This document shows, piece after piece, positions 1 through 7,306 of a stretch of DNA of 10,836 nt. The DNA comes from Acidobacteriota bacterium (lineage in GTDB: Bacteria > Acidobacteriota > Terriglobia > Bryobacterales > Bryobacteraceae). The position numbers and the translations under genes were made by a program. The notes beneath the pieces are model-generated. The model made no database searches and was not told the origin of the DNA. It saw nothing but the letters and a program-made list of their open reading frames with translations. How positions within the stretch are numbered: the stretch's first letter is position 1; each line of letters opens with the position of its first letter. The stretch spans positions 1 to 10,836 of the forward strand of contig CANNLB010000025.1 of assembly GCA_947505565.1 (NCBI GenBank), in the 5' to 3' direction.

Positions 1-122
1 GCCAGCATTGCCCGTCTCCGCTTCACCGGCAGGCCAAGACTAACATGCATTTTTCAACGACCCGGGCAAAAGGGGACATTTCTACTTTGCCAGCAGGGGG
101 ACATTTCTACTTTGCCTTGACA
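1..122. mobile_element. Terminal fragment of an IS21-family-like insertion sequence
   Basis: The segment ends in a pattern typical of IS21-family ends. Read on the minus strand it starts TGTCAAGGCAAAGTAGAAAT and continues GTCCCC, giving the family's terminal 5'-TG dinucleotide and then multiple short terminal repeats. I place the outer edge at 122, where the plus strand reads TTGACA. Only the end lies inside the window; the istA/istB genes would be to the left. In positions 1-70 I see no recognisable protein: one frame stops at 41-43 after a short proline/serine-rich stretch. The target duplication cannot be tested because the other end is missing. It could also be a solo relic of an end. Confidence 0.6.
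72..116. repeat. Two direct copies of a 20-bp IS terminal repeat
   Basis: GGGGACATTTCTACTTTGCC occurs exactly at 72-91 and again at 97-116, a 25-bp period with a 5-nt spacer (AGCAG). Repeated terminal sequences are characteristic of IS21-family ends, where they are bound by the transposase. Confidence 0.9.
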
Positions 123-139
123 GTCGCACACCCGAGCGG

Positions 140-168
140 TTGACTATATGCCCGATTTCTGATAGTTT
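140..168 (+). promoter_or_regulatory. Candidate promoter of the TonB-dependent receptor gene
   Basis: TTGACT at 140-145 matches five of six bases of a sigma-70 -35 box; 17 nt further on, TAGTTT at 163-168 is a poor -10 box (three of six). It lies 62 nt before the chosen ATG at 230 and just outside the IS edge. A perfect TTGACA at 117-122 inside the IS end has no good -10 at 16-18 nt spacing. Weak evidence only. Confidence 0.25.
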
Positions 169-229
169 AAGCCCCAGCTGGCTCCAGGCTGCTGCTTGGG
201 CACGCCGACCATTGCTTAAAACTCTCTCC

Positions 230-3200
230 ATGAAGAATCTAGTGCACTGCGCGGCCCGCCTTTCCGTCGTTCTAAGTTTCGGCAGTGCTTTGGCGTTCGG
301 GCAACAGGCTCAGATCTCCGGCCAGGTTACCGATGCCACGGGGGCGGTCGTGCCCAATACCGTCATCACTGTCATCAGTGACGCCATCGGCGTCAGCCGG
401 GCCGTCACCTCCAACGAACAGGGGCTCTACGTTATTCCGGTTCTCCAACCCGGCGTCTACACGCTCAATACGCAAAAGGACGGCTTCCGCCCCCTTCTGC
501 AAAAGAACATCCAACTGCGCGTGGATGACCGGATTCGCATCAATCTCAGCCTCGAGGTCGGCGCCCAGGCCCAAACGGTGACGGTCAACTCCGAAACCCC
601 GCTGCTCCGCGTTGATGACGCCCAGACCGGCTTGGTAATCGACAACCGTCGCATTCAGGAACTTCCTCAGTACAACCGCAACCCGCTGGCCTTCACCCAG
701 TTGGCGCCCAACGTCAATGGCACCTCCGATCAGGGAGGCTACTCTTCCGACTTCCGCATCAATGGCGGACGCACCGCCAAGGCCGAATACATCATCGATG
801 GCGTTGCCGTCACGACGGGCTTCCGGCATGACGTCCCGCCCTCCATCCCGTCCATGGAAGCGGTGGGCGAAATGAAGGTGATCACCAACGGCCTCTCCGC
901 GGAGTACGGACGCCTCTCCGGCGGCGTCGTCACCCTTACCACTCGCGCTGGATCGAATCAATTCCACGGCTCTTTGTATGAGTTCTTCCGGAACGATAAG
1001 CTCAACGCGAACGACTGGAACTCCAACCGCTTCGGCCGCGCCAAGGGTGTCTTCCATGACAACGTCTTCGGCGGCGCATTCGGCGGCCCCATCTGGGTGC
1101 CCAAGGTTTACAAGGGCAAGGACAAAACCTTCTTCTTCGTCAACTACGAAGCGACCCGCCGACGCACCGGTTCCAACGCCCAACTGGCCAGCGTCCCCAG
1201 CGATCTTGAACGGGAAGGCGATTTCTCCCAGACGCTGATCGATACCGGCATCCCGGCCAAGATCTTCGACCCGCTCACCGCCCGCGCCGAGGCCGGCCGC
1301 GTCGTTCGCACCGCATTCCCCGGCAACCGCATTCCCGCCAACCGCATCGACCCGCTGTCGAAAATCTACCTCGGCTTCTACCCCAAGGCCAATCAGGCCG
1401 CCCGCCCCAACTCCTCCCATGACCAGAACTTCGTCGGCTCTGCCACTACGCCGCTCGACAACAACCGCTGGACCGGCCGCCTCGACCAGAACTGGTCGCA
1501 AAAGCATATCAGCCGCTTCACCATCACCTACTTCGATCAGTTCTCGGCCAGCCGCCGCTGGCTTTCCGCTCTCCAGCCAGTCAATACGAACGATGACCTC
1601 GCCTACACCCTGGCCTTTGATCACAGCTACCTCATCAACCCTTCCACGATCGTGAATGTCAAGCTCGGCGGCGTCCGCTCCAAGTCCTTCGCCGGCGGCC
1701 AGGTCGATGCCGATTCGACCGCCTGGAACCTCGCTCCCGAAGTCCTGAATCTCATCGGCGGCACAAAGGGCCGTGTCCCGTCTCTGGGTACCGCTGATAC
1801 GGTCACCGGTATCGGCGGCGGCAGCGTCACCGACAACCGCGACACCATTTATTCCGCTCAGACCTCCCTCCAGAAACAGCTCGGCCGCCACACGCTGAAA
1901 GCGGGCTACGAGCATCGCCGCTACTACTCCAACATTTACTCTGGCGGGTCCTTCTCCTCCTCCAGCATCCGCAGCGCCACGTCCCAGTTTTTCGACGCGC
2001 CCAATAACGGTTTCGGCTCAGGCTTCGCTTCGTGGATGCTCGGTGTGGTCGGCGGCGGTAGCGGCACCCAGTTGGCCGGCCCGGCGTCCCTGCAGCAGTA
2101 CCATGGCGCGTTCGTGCAGGACGATTTCAAGGTCCGCAAAAACCTCACTCTGAACCTTGGAATGCGCTGGGACATCGAACCGGCTCGCACCGAACGTTTC
2201 GACCGCCAGACGTTCTGGGATCGTGACTACAAATGGCCGGTGACCGCCAACGGCAACTGGAACTGGAACCAGGCCCTGGCTGAAGCCCAGGCCGTCGGCA
2301 GCAACGCGCCCACGCCCGATTGGGCCCAGCGCGGCATTTTCGGCCGCGTCGCCCTGATGGGCACCAAGGAGTATCCTGGCCGCTCCATGCAGCAGGTTCC
2401 AAAGAACCACCTTGGCCCCCGCCTCGGCGTCGCCTGGTCGGTCAATCCCAAGACCGTCGTTCGCGCCGGTTACGGTCTGATCTGGATGACCCTCACCGGC
2501 AGCTTCCACCTCAATGGCTCTCCCTGGAACATCGGCTATGGCGATGCCGCCCGGCTCATCCAAGGCGGCACCGCCGATGGCGGCGTCACCTTCCCCCTTC
2601 GCTTTTCCAACCCTATGCCCGGCGGCGCCGGACTGGTGCGGCTTACTCGCAATATTGACGCGCTGAATCGCAGCGTCATGGGCAACTGGTTCGTCTCCTC
2701 GGCTACCAATTTGAGCCCCGGCTATGAGCATGCCTTCCACATCGGCGTCCAGCGCGAAGTCGGTTCCGGCTCGAACTCGTGGCTGCTGGAAGCCAACTAT
2801 AGCGGCAACCTCGGCCGGACCCTGCCCTACTATCTGGGCACCGGCGAACACATCCTCCCCGACGCCTATAACAAGATCGGCCCGCTCGGCTTAAAGTTGA
2901 ATAACCAGGTCACCAACCCCTACTTCGGCTTCATCCCGGAATTCACCGGCGTCGGCTCGGCCAAAATTCCTTTTGGCCGCCTGTTCCAGCGCAACCCCCT
3001 GTGGACCGAAATCTGGACGCTCGGCGAACCGCTCGGCAACTCCAACTATCACGCCGGCTATGTCCAGGCCGAACACCGGTTTGCCCGCGGTTACGGATTC
3101 CTGGTCAACTACACGTTCTCCAAGATGCTGAACGATGTCGGCTCCTACGACGGCTCCTTCAGCATGCCTTACCCCCAGGCCGGTCTTCCCGTGTCCAACA

Positions 3201-3841
3201 CCTACGGCATCGCCACCAGCGACATCACGCACAAGCTGCTGTTCAACTACTCGGTGGACCTTCCCTTCCGCCGCGGCCGAAGGTACCTGAACGCTACCAA
3301 CGCCTTGGCCGCGCAACTGGCCGATTATGTGGTCGGAGGCTGGACCGTCGCCGGCATTACCACCCTGCGTAGCGGCACCCCGGTCACCGTTCGCACACCC
3401 TCTAACACGGTTGGTGGCCTTGGCTCCAACTGGTACAACATCGGCCACGGCCGCGACTCTCAGCCCGTCATCGTACCAGGCGTCAATCTCGACAATGGCG
3501 TCAGTGGTAAGACCGCGCTCGAAGGCGCACCCGGCTATACGCCCTTCTTAAACGCCAATGCCATCCGCGTCGTCCGCGACTTCGAAATCGGCGACGCCCC
3601 ATCCACGCAACCCAATTTCCGCAACCCCGGCTTCTCTCAGTGGGACATGTCGCTACTGAAGAACTTCCGCATGCCCTGGGAAGGCAAGAGCGTTCAGTTG
3701 CGCATGGAAGCGCAGAACTTATTGAACAAAATGAACCCTGGCACTCCCGGCAACGCCATTCTGTCCCGGACCATCGGGATGATCACAGGCCAGTCCGGGA
3801 GCCCCCGTCGCATCATGGTCGCCGCCAAATTCTACTTTTAA
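230..3841 (+). CDS. Oar-like TonB-dependent receptor with N-terminal carboxypeptidase-regulatory domain
   Basis: An outer-membrane protein of 1,203 aa, expected to import a ligand (often oligosaccharides or other large substrates) using TonB-transmitted energy; the ligand cannot be read from sequence. I start at ATG 230 because it opens directly into a signal peptide (MKN, hydrophobic core at residues 11-22, ALA at 20-22); an ATG at 140 would add 30 non-signal-like residues. Order: carboxypeptidase-regulatory-like domain (about 28-110, beginning ISGQVTDATGAVVPN), plug domain (about 120-235, including INGGR, EYIIDGV and GLSAEYGRLSGG), then a long beta-barrel rich in aromatic strands ending in KFYF, with the terminal Phe that outer-membrane assembly favours. 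The length fits the 1,000-1,250 aa of this family in Acidobacteriota. Codons strongly prefer C in the third position. No SusD-like lipoprotein, TonB/ExbBD or regulator is adjacent, so it looks like a stand-alone receptor. No clear Shine-Dalgarno precedes the ATG. Confidence 0.93.
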   Translation: MKNLVHCAARLSVVLSFGSALAFGQQAQISGQVTDATGAVVPNTVITVISDAIGVSRAVTSNEQGLYVIPVLQPGVYTLNTQKDGFRPLLQKNIQLRVDDRIRINLSLEVGAQAQTVTVNSETPLLRVDDAQTGLVIDNRRIQELPQYNRNPLAFTQLAPNVNGTSDQGGYSSDFRINGGRTAKAEYIIDGVAVTTGFRHDVPPSIPSMEAVGEMKVITNGLSAEYGRLSGGVVTLTTRAGSNQFHGSLYEFFRNDKLNANDWNSNRFGRAKGVFHDNVFGGAFGGPIWVPKVYKGKDKTFFFVNYEATRRRTGSNAQLASVPSDLEREGDFSQTLIDTGIPAKIFDPLTARAEAGRVVRTAFPGNRIPANRIDPLSKIYLGFYPKANQAARPNSSHDQNFVGSATTPLDNNRWTGRLDQNWSQKHISRFTITYFDQFSASRRWLSALQPVNTNDDLAYTLAFDHSYLINPSTIVNVKLGGVRSKSFAGGQVDADSTAWNLAPEVLNLIGGTKGRVPSLGTADTVTGIGGGSVTDNRDTIYSAQTSLQKQLGRHTLKAGYEHRRYYSNIYSGGSFSSSSIRSATSQFFDAPNNGFGSGFASWMLGVVGGGSGTQLAGPASLQQYHGAFVQDDFKVRKNLTLNLGMRWDIEPARTERFDRQTFWDRDYKWPVTANGNWNWNQALAEAQAVGSNAPTPDWAQRGIFGRVALMGTKEYPGRSMQQVPKNHLGPRLGVAWSVNPKTVVRAGYGLIWMTLTGSFHLNGSPWNIGYGDAARLIQGGTADGGVTFPLRFSNPMPGGAGLVRLTRNIDALNRSVMGNWFVSSATNLSPGYEHAFHIGVQREVGSGSNSWLLEANYSGNLGRTLPYYLGTGEHILPDAYNKIGPLGLKLNNQVTNPYFGFIPEFTGVGSAKIPFGRLFQRNPLWTEIWTLGEPLGNSNYHAGYVQAEHRFARGYGFLVNYTFSKMLNDVGSYDGSFSMPYPQAGLPVSNTYGIATSDITHKLLFNYSVDLPFRRGRRYLNATNALAAQLADYVVGGWTVAGITTLRSGTPVTVRTPSNTVGGLGSNWYNIGHGRDSQPVIVPGVNLDNGVSGKTALEGAPGYTPFLNANAIRVVRDFEIGDAPSTQPNFRNPGFSQWDMSLLKNFRMPWEGKSVQLRMEAQNLLNKMNPGTPGNAILSRTIGMITGQSGSPRRIMVAAKFYF

Positions 3842-4136
3842 ACCGCGCCAGTTTGCAGTAATCCGGCCTCGATACCGCCATCGTGGCCGGAAACGCGCGG
3901 AACACCTTTCCATCCAGAACCATAAACGCCGCAGGCAACTGGAACCCGTTTCCAGCCAGCGCGGCCAACGTGCCGCGCTGGCACACTTCAAGCCAAGCAA
4001 TTGGCCCAACGGTCCCCGCCGCCACTCGAATCGGCCATACAATCCGCGAGCCGGGGGCATACTCCGGAAACGTTTGTTTCGCGGCGGGGAAACTGATCAG
4101 GACAAGATTTAGGCAATCCGTTAGAAAGATAAACGG
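3813..4136 (-). pseudogene. Unrecognised protein-like minus-strand fragment
   Basis: Between in-frame stops, the minus strand encodes about 107 residues with a convincing protein texture: FLTDCLNLVLISFPAAKQTF, then PEYAPGSRIVWPIRV, GPIAWLEVCQRG and LPAAFMVLDGKVFRAFPAT. The only usable start is a GTG at 4025 in the middle of this stretch, which would leave a 70-aa product whose tail overlaps the last 29 nt of the receptor gene. I do not recognise the family. It could be a C-terminal gene remnant or a chance open frame; a plus-strand 88-codon frame (3883-4149) overlaps it and looks less protein-like. The hairpin at 3863-3890 lies inside it, which argues against a functional gene here. Confidence 0.25.
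3863..3890 (+). terminator. Strong hairpin after the TonB-dependent receptor gene, no T-tract
   Basis: CCGGCCTCGAT (3863-3873) pairs with ATCGTGGCCGG (3880-3890): ten base pairs with a single T-T mismatch and a 6-nt loop (ACCGCC). It begins 21 nt after the TAA. The bases that follow are AAACGCGCGG, so this is not a classic intrinsic terminator; it may be a U-tract-less terminator or a 3'-end stabilising structure. Confidence 0.45.
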
Positions 4137-4186
4137 TCAAACTAGGTGAGACCAGTTATAAAAAATGTTATTATCGGCTACGTCCT

Positions 4187-4215
4187 AAGGGGTAGCCAAG
4201 TAAGGGATACCCAAC
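4187..4215 (+). repeat. Imperfect 14-bp direct repeats before the recombinase start
   Basis: AAGGGGTAGCCAAG (4187-4200) and AAGGGATACCCAAC (4202-4215) match at 11 of 14 positions on a 15-bp period. GGGTA (4190-4194) and TACCC (4208-4212) are also inverted relative to each other. The second copy contains the ribosome-binding site (AAGGGA, 4202-4207), so a protein bound here would also influence translation initiation. They may be half-sites for the recombinase or an operator; this is inference. Confidence 0.35.
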
Positions 4216-4962
4216 TTGTTTATTCAACAGATTCAAATCGCCCGACTCTACCTGCGTTGCAGTAACGAGGATGAAGACCTTGCGCGGCAAGCCGAGATTG
4301 TTCGCAACGCCCACCAAGCCGGCTATTACATCACTGACGTTTATCGCGAGAGGGCGGCCGGCGGACGCACTGATCATCCCGAGTTGCTACGCATGATTGC
4401 TGACCTGCAACCGGGCGATGTCGTAGTCGCCGAGAAGATCGACCGCCTCAGCCGGCTGACGCTGCCTGAGGCCGAGCGGCTGGTCGCCTCGATCCGCGCC
4501 AAGGGCGCGCGTTTGGCCGTGCCCGGCGTGGTCGATTTCACCGACCTGGCGAAAGCTACCGATGCGGCAACGTCTATCTTGCTGGAGACGGCGCAGGAAC
4601 TGTTGCTCAAGGTGGCGTTGCAAATAGCCCGTGACGGCGATGAAGCCCGCCGTGACCGTCAGAGTCAAGGCGGGCGGCTTGTCAAGACCGGCCCGCTATT
4701 TACTCGGCGTGTCCACGACACGGCGACGCACGAGCGCATCGTTGCGCTGCGTGCTAGCGGCGGGACCATCAAGCACACCGCGGAACTGGCGGGCTGCAGT
4801 GCAACCTTGGTCAAACGAGTATGGGCGCTCCACCTTAAGCAAGCTGTCGCCACAATCCCCGTTGACCTTCCCACTACTGCACCACCCGATATCCCCAGCC
4901 CGGATGATAGCAACCTATACCGCCATAGCTGGCCAGACAGGGCGGGAACGAAGCAGCGATGA
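4216..4962 (+). CDS. Small serine recombinase (resolvase/invertase family)
   Basis: A 248-aa site-specific recombinase that would cut and rejoin DNA through a covalent phosphoserine link. The catalytic domain (about 8-138) has the nucleophile Ser16 in RCS with Arg14, and the family signature EKIDRLSR with Asp76, Arg77 and Arg80; the ERAAGGR..HPELLRM block at 45-60 also matches. A long helix (about 109-138) is followed by a C-terminal helix-turn-helix (about 168-206, HDTATHERIVALR through KRVWALH). Start is TTG at 4216: it keeps the whole first strand, and AAGGGA lies 8 nt upstream, one of the few good Shine-Dalgarno sites in the window. Two oddities: the segment before the helix-turn-helix reads GPLFTRR where relatives usually have a GxYxGR-type linker, and residues 207-248 form a proline-rich tail beyond the DNA-binding domain. 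No transposase neighbours it, so it may be a remnant of a transposon, plasmid or integrated element. Confidence 0.9.
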   Translation: MFIQQIQIARLYLRCSNEDEDLARQAEIVRNAHQAGYYITDVYRERAAGGRTDHPELLRMIADLQPGDVVVAEKIDRLSRLTLPEAERLVASIRAKGARLAVPGVVDFTDLAKATDAATSILLETAQELLLKVALQIARDGDEARRDRQSQGGRLVKTGPLFTRRVHDTATHERIVALRASGGTIKHTAELAGCSATLVKRVWALHLKQAVATIPVDLPTTAPPDIPSPDDSNLYRHSWPDRAGTKQR

Positions 4963-5009
4963 CCAACACAAATAAGCGGCTCGGTGTCATCTCGGTTGCC
5001 GAGCAGTAA
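4959..5009 (+). other. 16-codon mini-ORF overlapping the recombinase stop
   Basis: ATG at 4959 overlaps the recombinase TGA (ATGA) and reads MTNTNKRLGVISVAEQ before TAA. The ATGA overlap is typical of translationally coupled genes, so this may be the surviving 5' end of a former second gene of a recombinase operon, or chance. The remainder of the 164-nt gap to the next gene (5010-5126) holds nothing I can identify. Confidence 0.2.
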
Positions 5010-5126
5010 GCGATGTATGGCCTGTCGGATTTGGACGGTAGACCGGTATAAGCTTGCGCAACGCAGGGAAAAATGCGCGAAACTGTAATAATTCCTTATC
5101 GGTGATACCCTGCTACAGCCATCATC

Positions 5127-5873
5127 ATGAACCGCCCCTGCACGATCGTAATCCCCTGTTACAACGAGGCGACCCGTTTCCCGTTTGACCACTTCATGGC
5201 CTTTGTCGAGGAGAACCCGGCCATGCACTTTCTCCTGGTTAACGATGGGAGCAAGGACAACACGATTGCGCTGCTACAGCGGGCCAGCAAGGGGCGAGAA
5301 GACCAAGTTGGCGTTTTGGATCAGGCCGTCAACGGTGGCAAGGGAGAGGCGGTGCGGGCAGGAGTGTTGGCGGCTCTGCGGCGGAAAGGGTGCCTGTATG
5401 TTGGATTTTGGGATGCTGATCTGGCTACGCCGTTGGAGGCAATCAGCCAGTTGACGACAGTGATTTCGGGCAGGCCGGAATTAGCGATGATCTTCGGGGC
5501 GCGGGTAAAGCTGCTCGGGAGGCGTGTTGATCGCCGGGCAATTCGGCACTACCTGGGCAGGATTTTTGCCACGGTGGTGTCGACGGTTCTTCGCTTGCCA
5601 ATCTACGACACGCAGTGTGGGGCGAAGATCTTCCGGGTGAGCGAAGAGACGGTTGCGCTCTTTCAGTCACCGTTCTGCACGCGCTGGGTGTTTGACGTGG
5701 AAATTCTGGCGCGGTTTATCCAGCTTCGCGGCTACAACATGCAGTTGGTTCAGCAGTCTATTTACGAATTTCCGCTTGAAGAATGGCGCGATGTAGCGGG
5801 TTCAAGAGTCCGCCCACAGGATTTTGTGCGAGCGTTTTTCGACGTGTTGCGAATCTATTTCCGCTACCGGTAG
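5127..5873 (+). CDS. Family-2 glycosyltransferase, dolichyl-phosphate glucosyltransferase (Alg5)/DPM-like
   Basis: A 248-aa soluble GT-A fold enzyme expected to transfer a sugar from a nucleotide sugar to a polyprenyl phosphate on the cytoplasmic face of the inner membrane. Visible motifs in order: VIPCYNEA (8-15) and VNDGSKDNT (38-46) for nucleotide binding, NGGKGEAVRAG (69-79), the DxD metal site in DADLATP (96-102), then RRAIRHYLGRIF (136-147) and DTQCGAKIFR (161-170), a block typical of the Alg5/DPG-synthase branch. The conserved EEWRDVAGSRV lies at 218-228. Unlike many bacterial relatives it has no C-terminal membrane helices. No clear Shine-Dalgarno precedes the ATG. Its stop lies 5 nt from the stop of the convergent membrane glycosyltransferase, which would be a fitting user of its product. 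Sugar and lipid are not determinable; a phosphomannose or phosphoglucose product are both possible. Confidence 0.88.
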   Translation: MNRPCTIVIPCYNEATRFPFDHFMAFVEENPAMHFLLVNDGSKDNTIALLQRASKGREDQVGVLDQAVNGGKGEAVRAGVLAALRRKGCLYVGFWDADLATPLEAISQLTTVISGRPELAMIFGARVKLLGRRVDRRAIRHYLGRIFATVVSTVLRLPIYDTQCGAKIFRVSEETVALFQSPFCTRWVFDVEILARFIQLRGYNMQLVQQSIYEFPLEEWRDVAGSRVRPQDFVRAFFDVLRIYFRYR

Positions 5874-5878
5874 CATCG

Positions 5879-7306
5879 CTAAGCTGGTTTTGTGCACGTG
5901 TCCGTTTCTGGCTGTTCAGGGGCGCCCAACAGGGCTGAGCCGACGAGCCACAGCAGGATTGCCAGAAAGTAATAGTTCGGGAATGCCTGGCGATTTAGGA
6001 TCAGGAACGCTGTCCAACCTGTAGCGTAGGTTATTGTCCACGTCCCTAAAGACAGGGGCAACCCCTTGCGAATGGCCAAGAACAGAATCAGACAAAGGGC
6101 ACCGACACCGAAGAGAGGAACGATCCAGAGGGCTCCGGGAAAGGAATACAGCAATAGAGTACCGATGGAAAGGGAATCGTTGCGGAGCGGAGTGAGTGCG
6201 ATAAAGGTCACGGTGCTGTCGAAAATCGTCTGTGGAGTCCAGCGCAGAGAAAATGCCAGGATCGGCAGGAGCGCGGCGAGTACGCTCTTGCCCAGCCAGA
6301 CGAAACGATTTTTCCAGCGCGGGAACCGGGTGGAAAGTAATACCAATCCCAGCGGAATCCAAAACACCATGGTCTGTTTACTACTGATCAATAGACCGAA
6401 GAGCCAGGCGGATTGCGCCGGCCACCGGCGCCAACAAAGCAGAAAGAGGAACAGAAGCATGACCAAGGTTGTCTCAATCCACCCGAAGGAAACCACCTGG
6501 ATGCCAAAGGGGTTTGTGAGGGTGATGGCGGCGGTCAGCCATCCATCCGAGTCCGGCGATACCCGATGCAGGAGGAAAGCGATCAGTAATAGAGCGAAAA
6601 CTCCGGCATAACGAAAGTCCCCGAGGAGTGTAAAAAAGGGTAGTCCCAGCAAAAACGTCAGTGGCGGATAGGGGTAGCCCGTCAGAATGGAATTGGCGGT
6701 GAGTCTTTCGGGCGGGTAGATTTTCCGGGCGGTCTCGAGATCTATATACAGTGGCGACGGCGGGGCATATGGGTCAACACCATTCAGGAAATGCCGGTAA
6801 CCCTCATGATGGAAGGAGACGACGTCAAACTGCTTTTCGCTAACGTTTCGGATGGCGTACTGCGCTCTATAGACAAACACCAATCCCAACAGGAGCAATA
6901 GGATCGTCTTTGTGCGAGGGCCGCCGCGCCAGGCGACGAAGGAGATCCCGACGATCACCAAACCAAACAGTGCCTGAGTCAGCCACGTCGGCGGGTTGCC
7001 GCCCAAGAAACTCACTAGCAGATTCGATCGCGAAGGCAGGGAAGTCAGGCACACCATAAAGAGGGCGGACAGGAGAAGGCGCGGATTGCCGCGGAGTCGC
7101 GTCGCAGGACCGAAAACGGCCCAGCCACTGGTCAGCAGGCTCAACACGACGGCGAGCATGGTCCAGTAGACGGTCGACTGCTGGGTGGGCAAGTAACAAA
7201 CCAGACCGGACTGCAAGATAGCGGCCGAAAGGACACACCAAAACACGCGTGCTTTGCGAATATAGAGCGATTCTGGCAATTTGTTAGCAGCGAGAGGGGG
7301 GAACAC
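5879..7306 (-). CDS. Multi-pass membrane glycosyltransferase, GT-C/DUF2029 (GT87)-like
   Basis: A polytopic inner-membrane protein (475 aa from the chosen start) with roughly 11-12 hydrophobic segments. GT-C enzymes take sugars from polyprenyl-phosphate donors on the periplasmic side. Family-like features are an acidic/His-rich extracytoplasmic loop (FDVVSFHHEGYRHFLNG at about 160-176), the GVDPY motif (176-180), and YPYPP (211-215) leading into a helix, as in the GT87/DUF2029 group. The start is uncertain: the frame stays open up to 7459, but its first 50 or so codons are Arg/Ser-rich, not membrane-like, and overlap the divergent dehydrogenase gene. I chose GTG 7306; TTG 7354, TTG 7279 and GTG 7246 are alternatives, none with a strong Shine-Dalgarno. 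A different GT-C family, or a membrane protein of lost function, cannot be excluded. Confidence 0.75.
   Translation of the reverse strand: MFPPLAANKLPESLYIRKARVFWCVLSAAILQSGLVCYLPTQQSTVYWTMLAVVLSLLTSGWAVFGPATRLRGNPRLLLSALFMVCLTSLPSRSNLLVSFLGGNPPTWLTQALFGLVIVGISFVAWRGGPRTKTILLLLLGLVFVYRAQYAIRNVSEKQFDVVSFHHEGYRHFLNGVDPYAPPSPLYIDLETARKIYPPERLTANSILTGYPYPPLTFLLGLPFFTLLGDFRYAGVFALLLIAFLLHRVSPDSDGWLTAAITLTNPFGIQVVSFGWIETTLVMLLFLFLLCWRRWPAQSAWLFGLLISSKQTMVFWIPLGLVLLSTRFPRWKNRFVWLGKSVLAALLPILAFSLRWTPQTIFDSTVTFIALTPLRNDSLSIGTLLLYSFPGALWIVPLFGVGALCLILFLAIRKGLPLSLGTWTITYATGWTAFLILNRQAFPNYYFLAILLWLVGSALLGAPEQPETDTCTKPA

Noticed and set aside
272..1915. Long open frame (547 codons) on the minus strand inside the receptor gene
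   Set aside because: It is opposite a clear TonB-dependent receptor, its translation is repetitive Ala/Gly/Val/Asp-rich with no domain, and the C-ending codon bias of the receptor removes stops from that frame.
3883..4149. Plus-strand 88-codon frame after the receptor gene
   Set aside because: It begins inside the hairpin, has no ribosome-binding site, and its translation lacks recognisable structure; the opposite strand reads more like protein.
4161..5102. AAAAATG and TTATCGG present on both sides of the recombinase gene, possible flanking repeats
   Set aside because: Each match is only 7 bp and the spacing between them differs (3 nt versus 20 nt), which is within chance for AT-rich patches.
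5110..5280. CTGCTACAGC repeated at 5110-5119 and 5271-5280
   Set aside because: A single 10-bp repeat, one copy in coding sequence, with no further units or symmetry.
5863..5874. Perfect palindrome GCTACCGGTAGC at the end of the family-2 glycosyltransferase gene
   Set aside because: It includes the last codons and the stop, leaves only a four-pair stem with a tetraloop and has no T-tract, so it is not a supported terminator.
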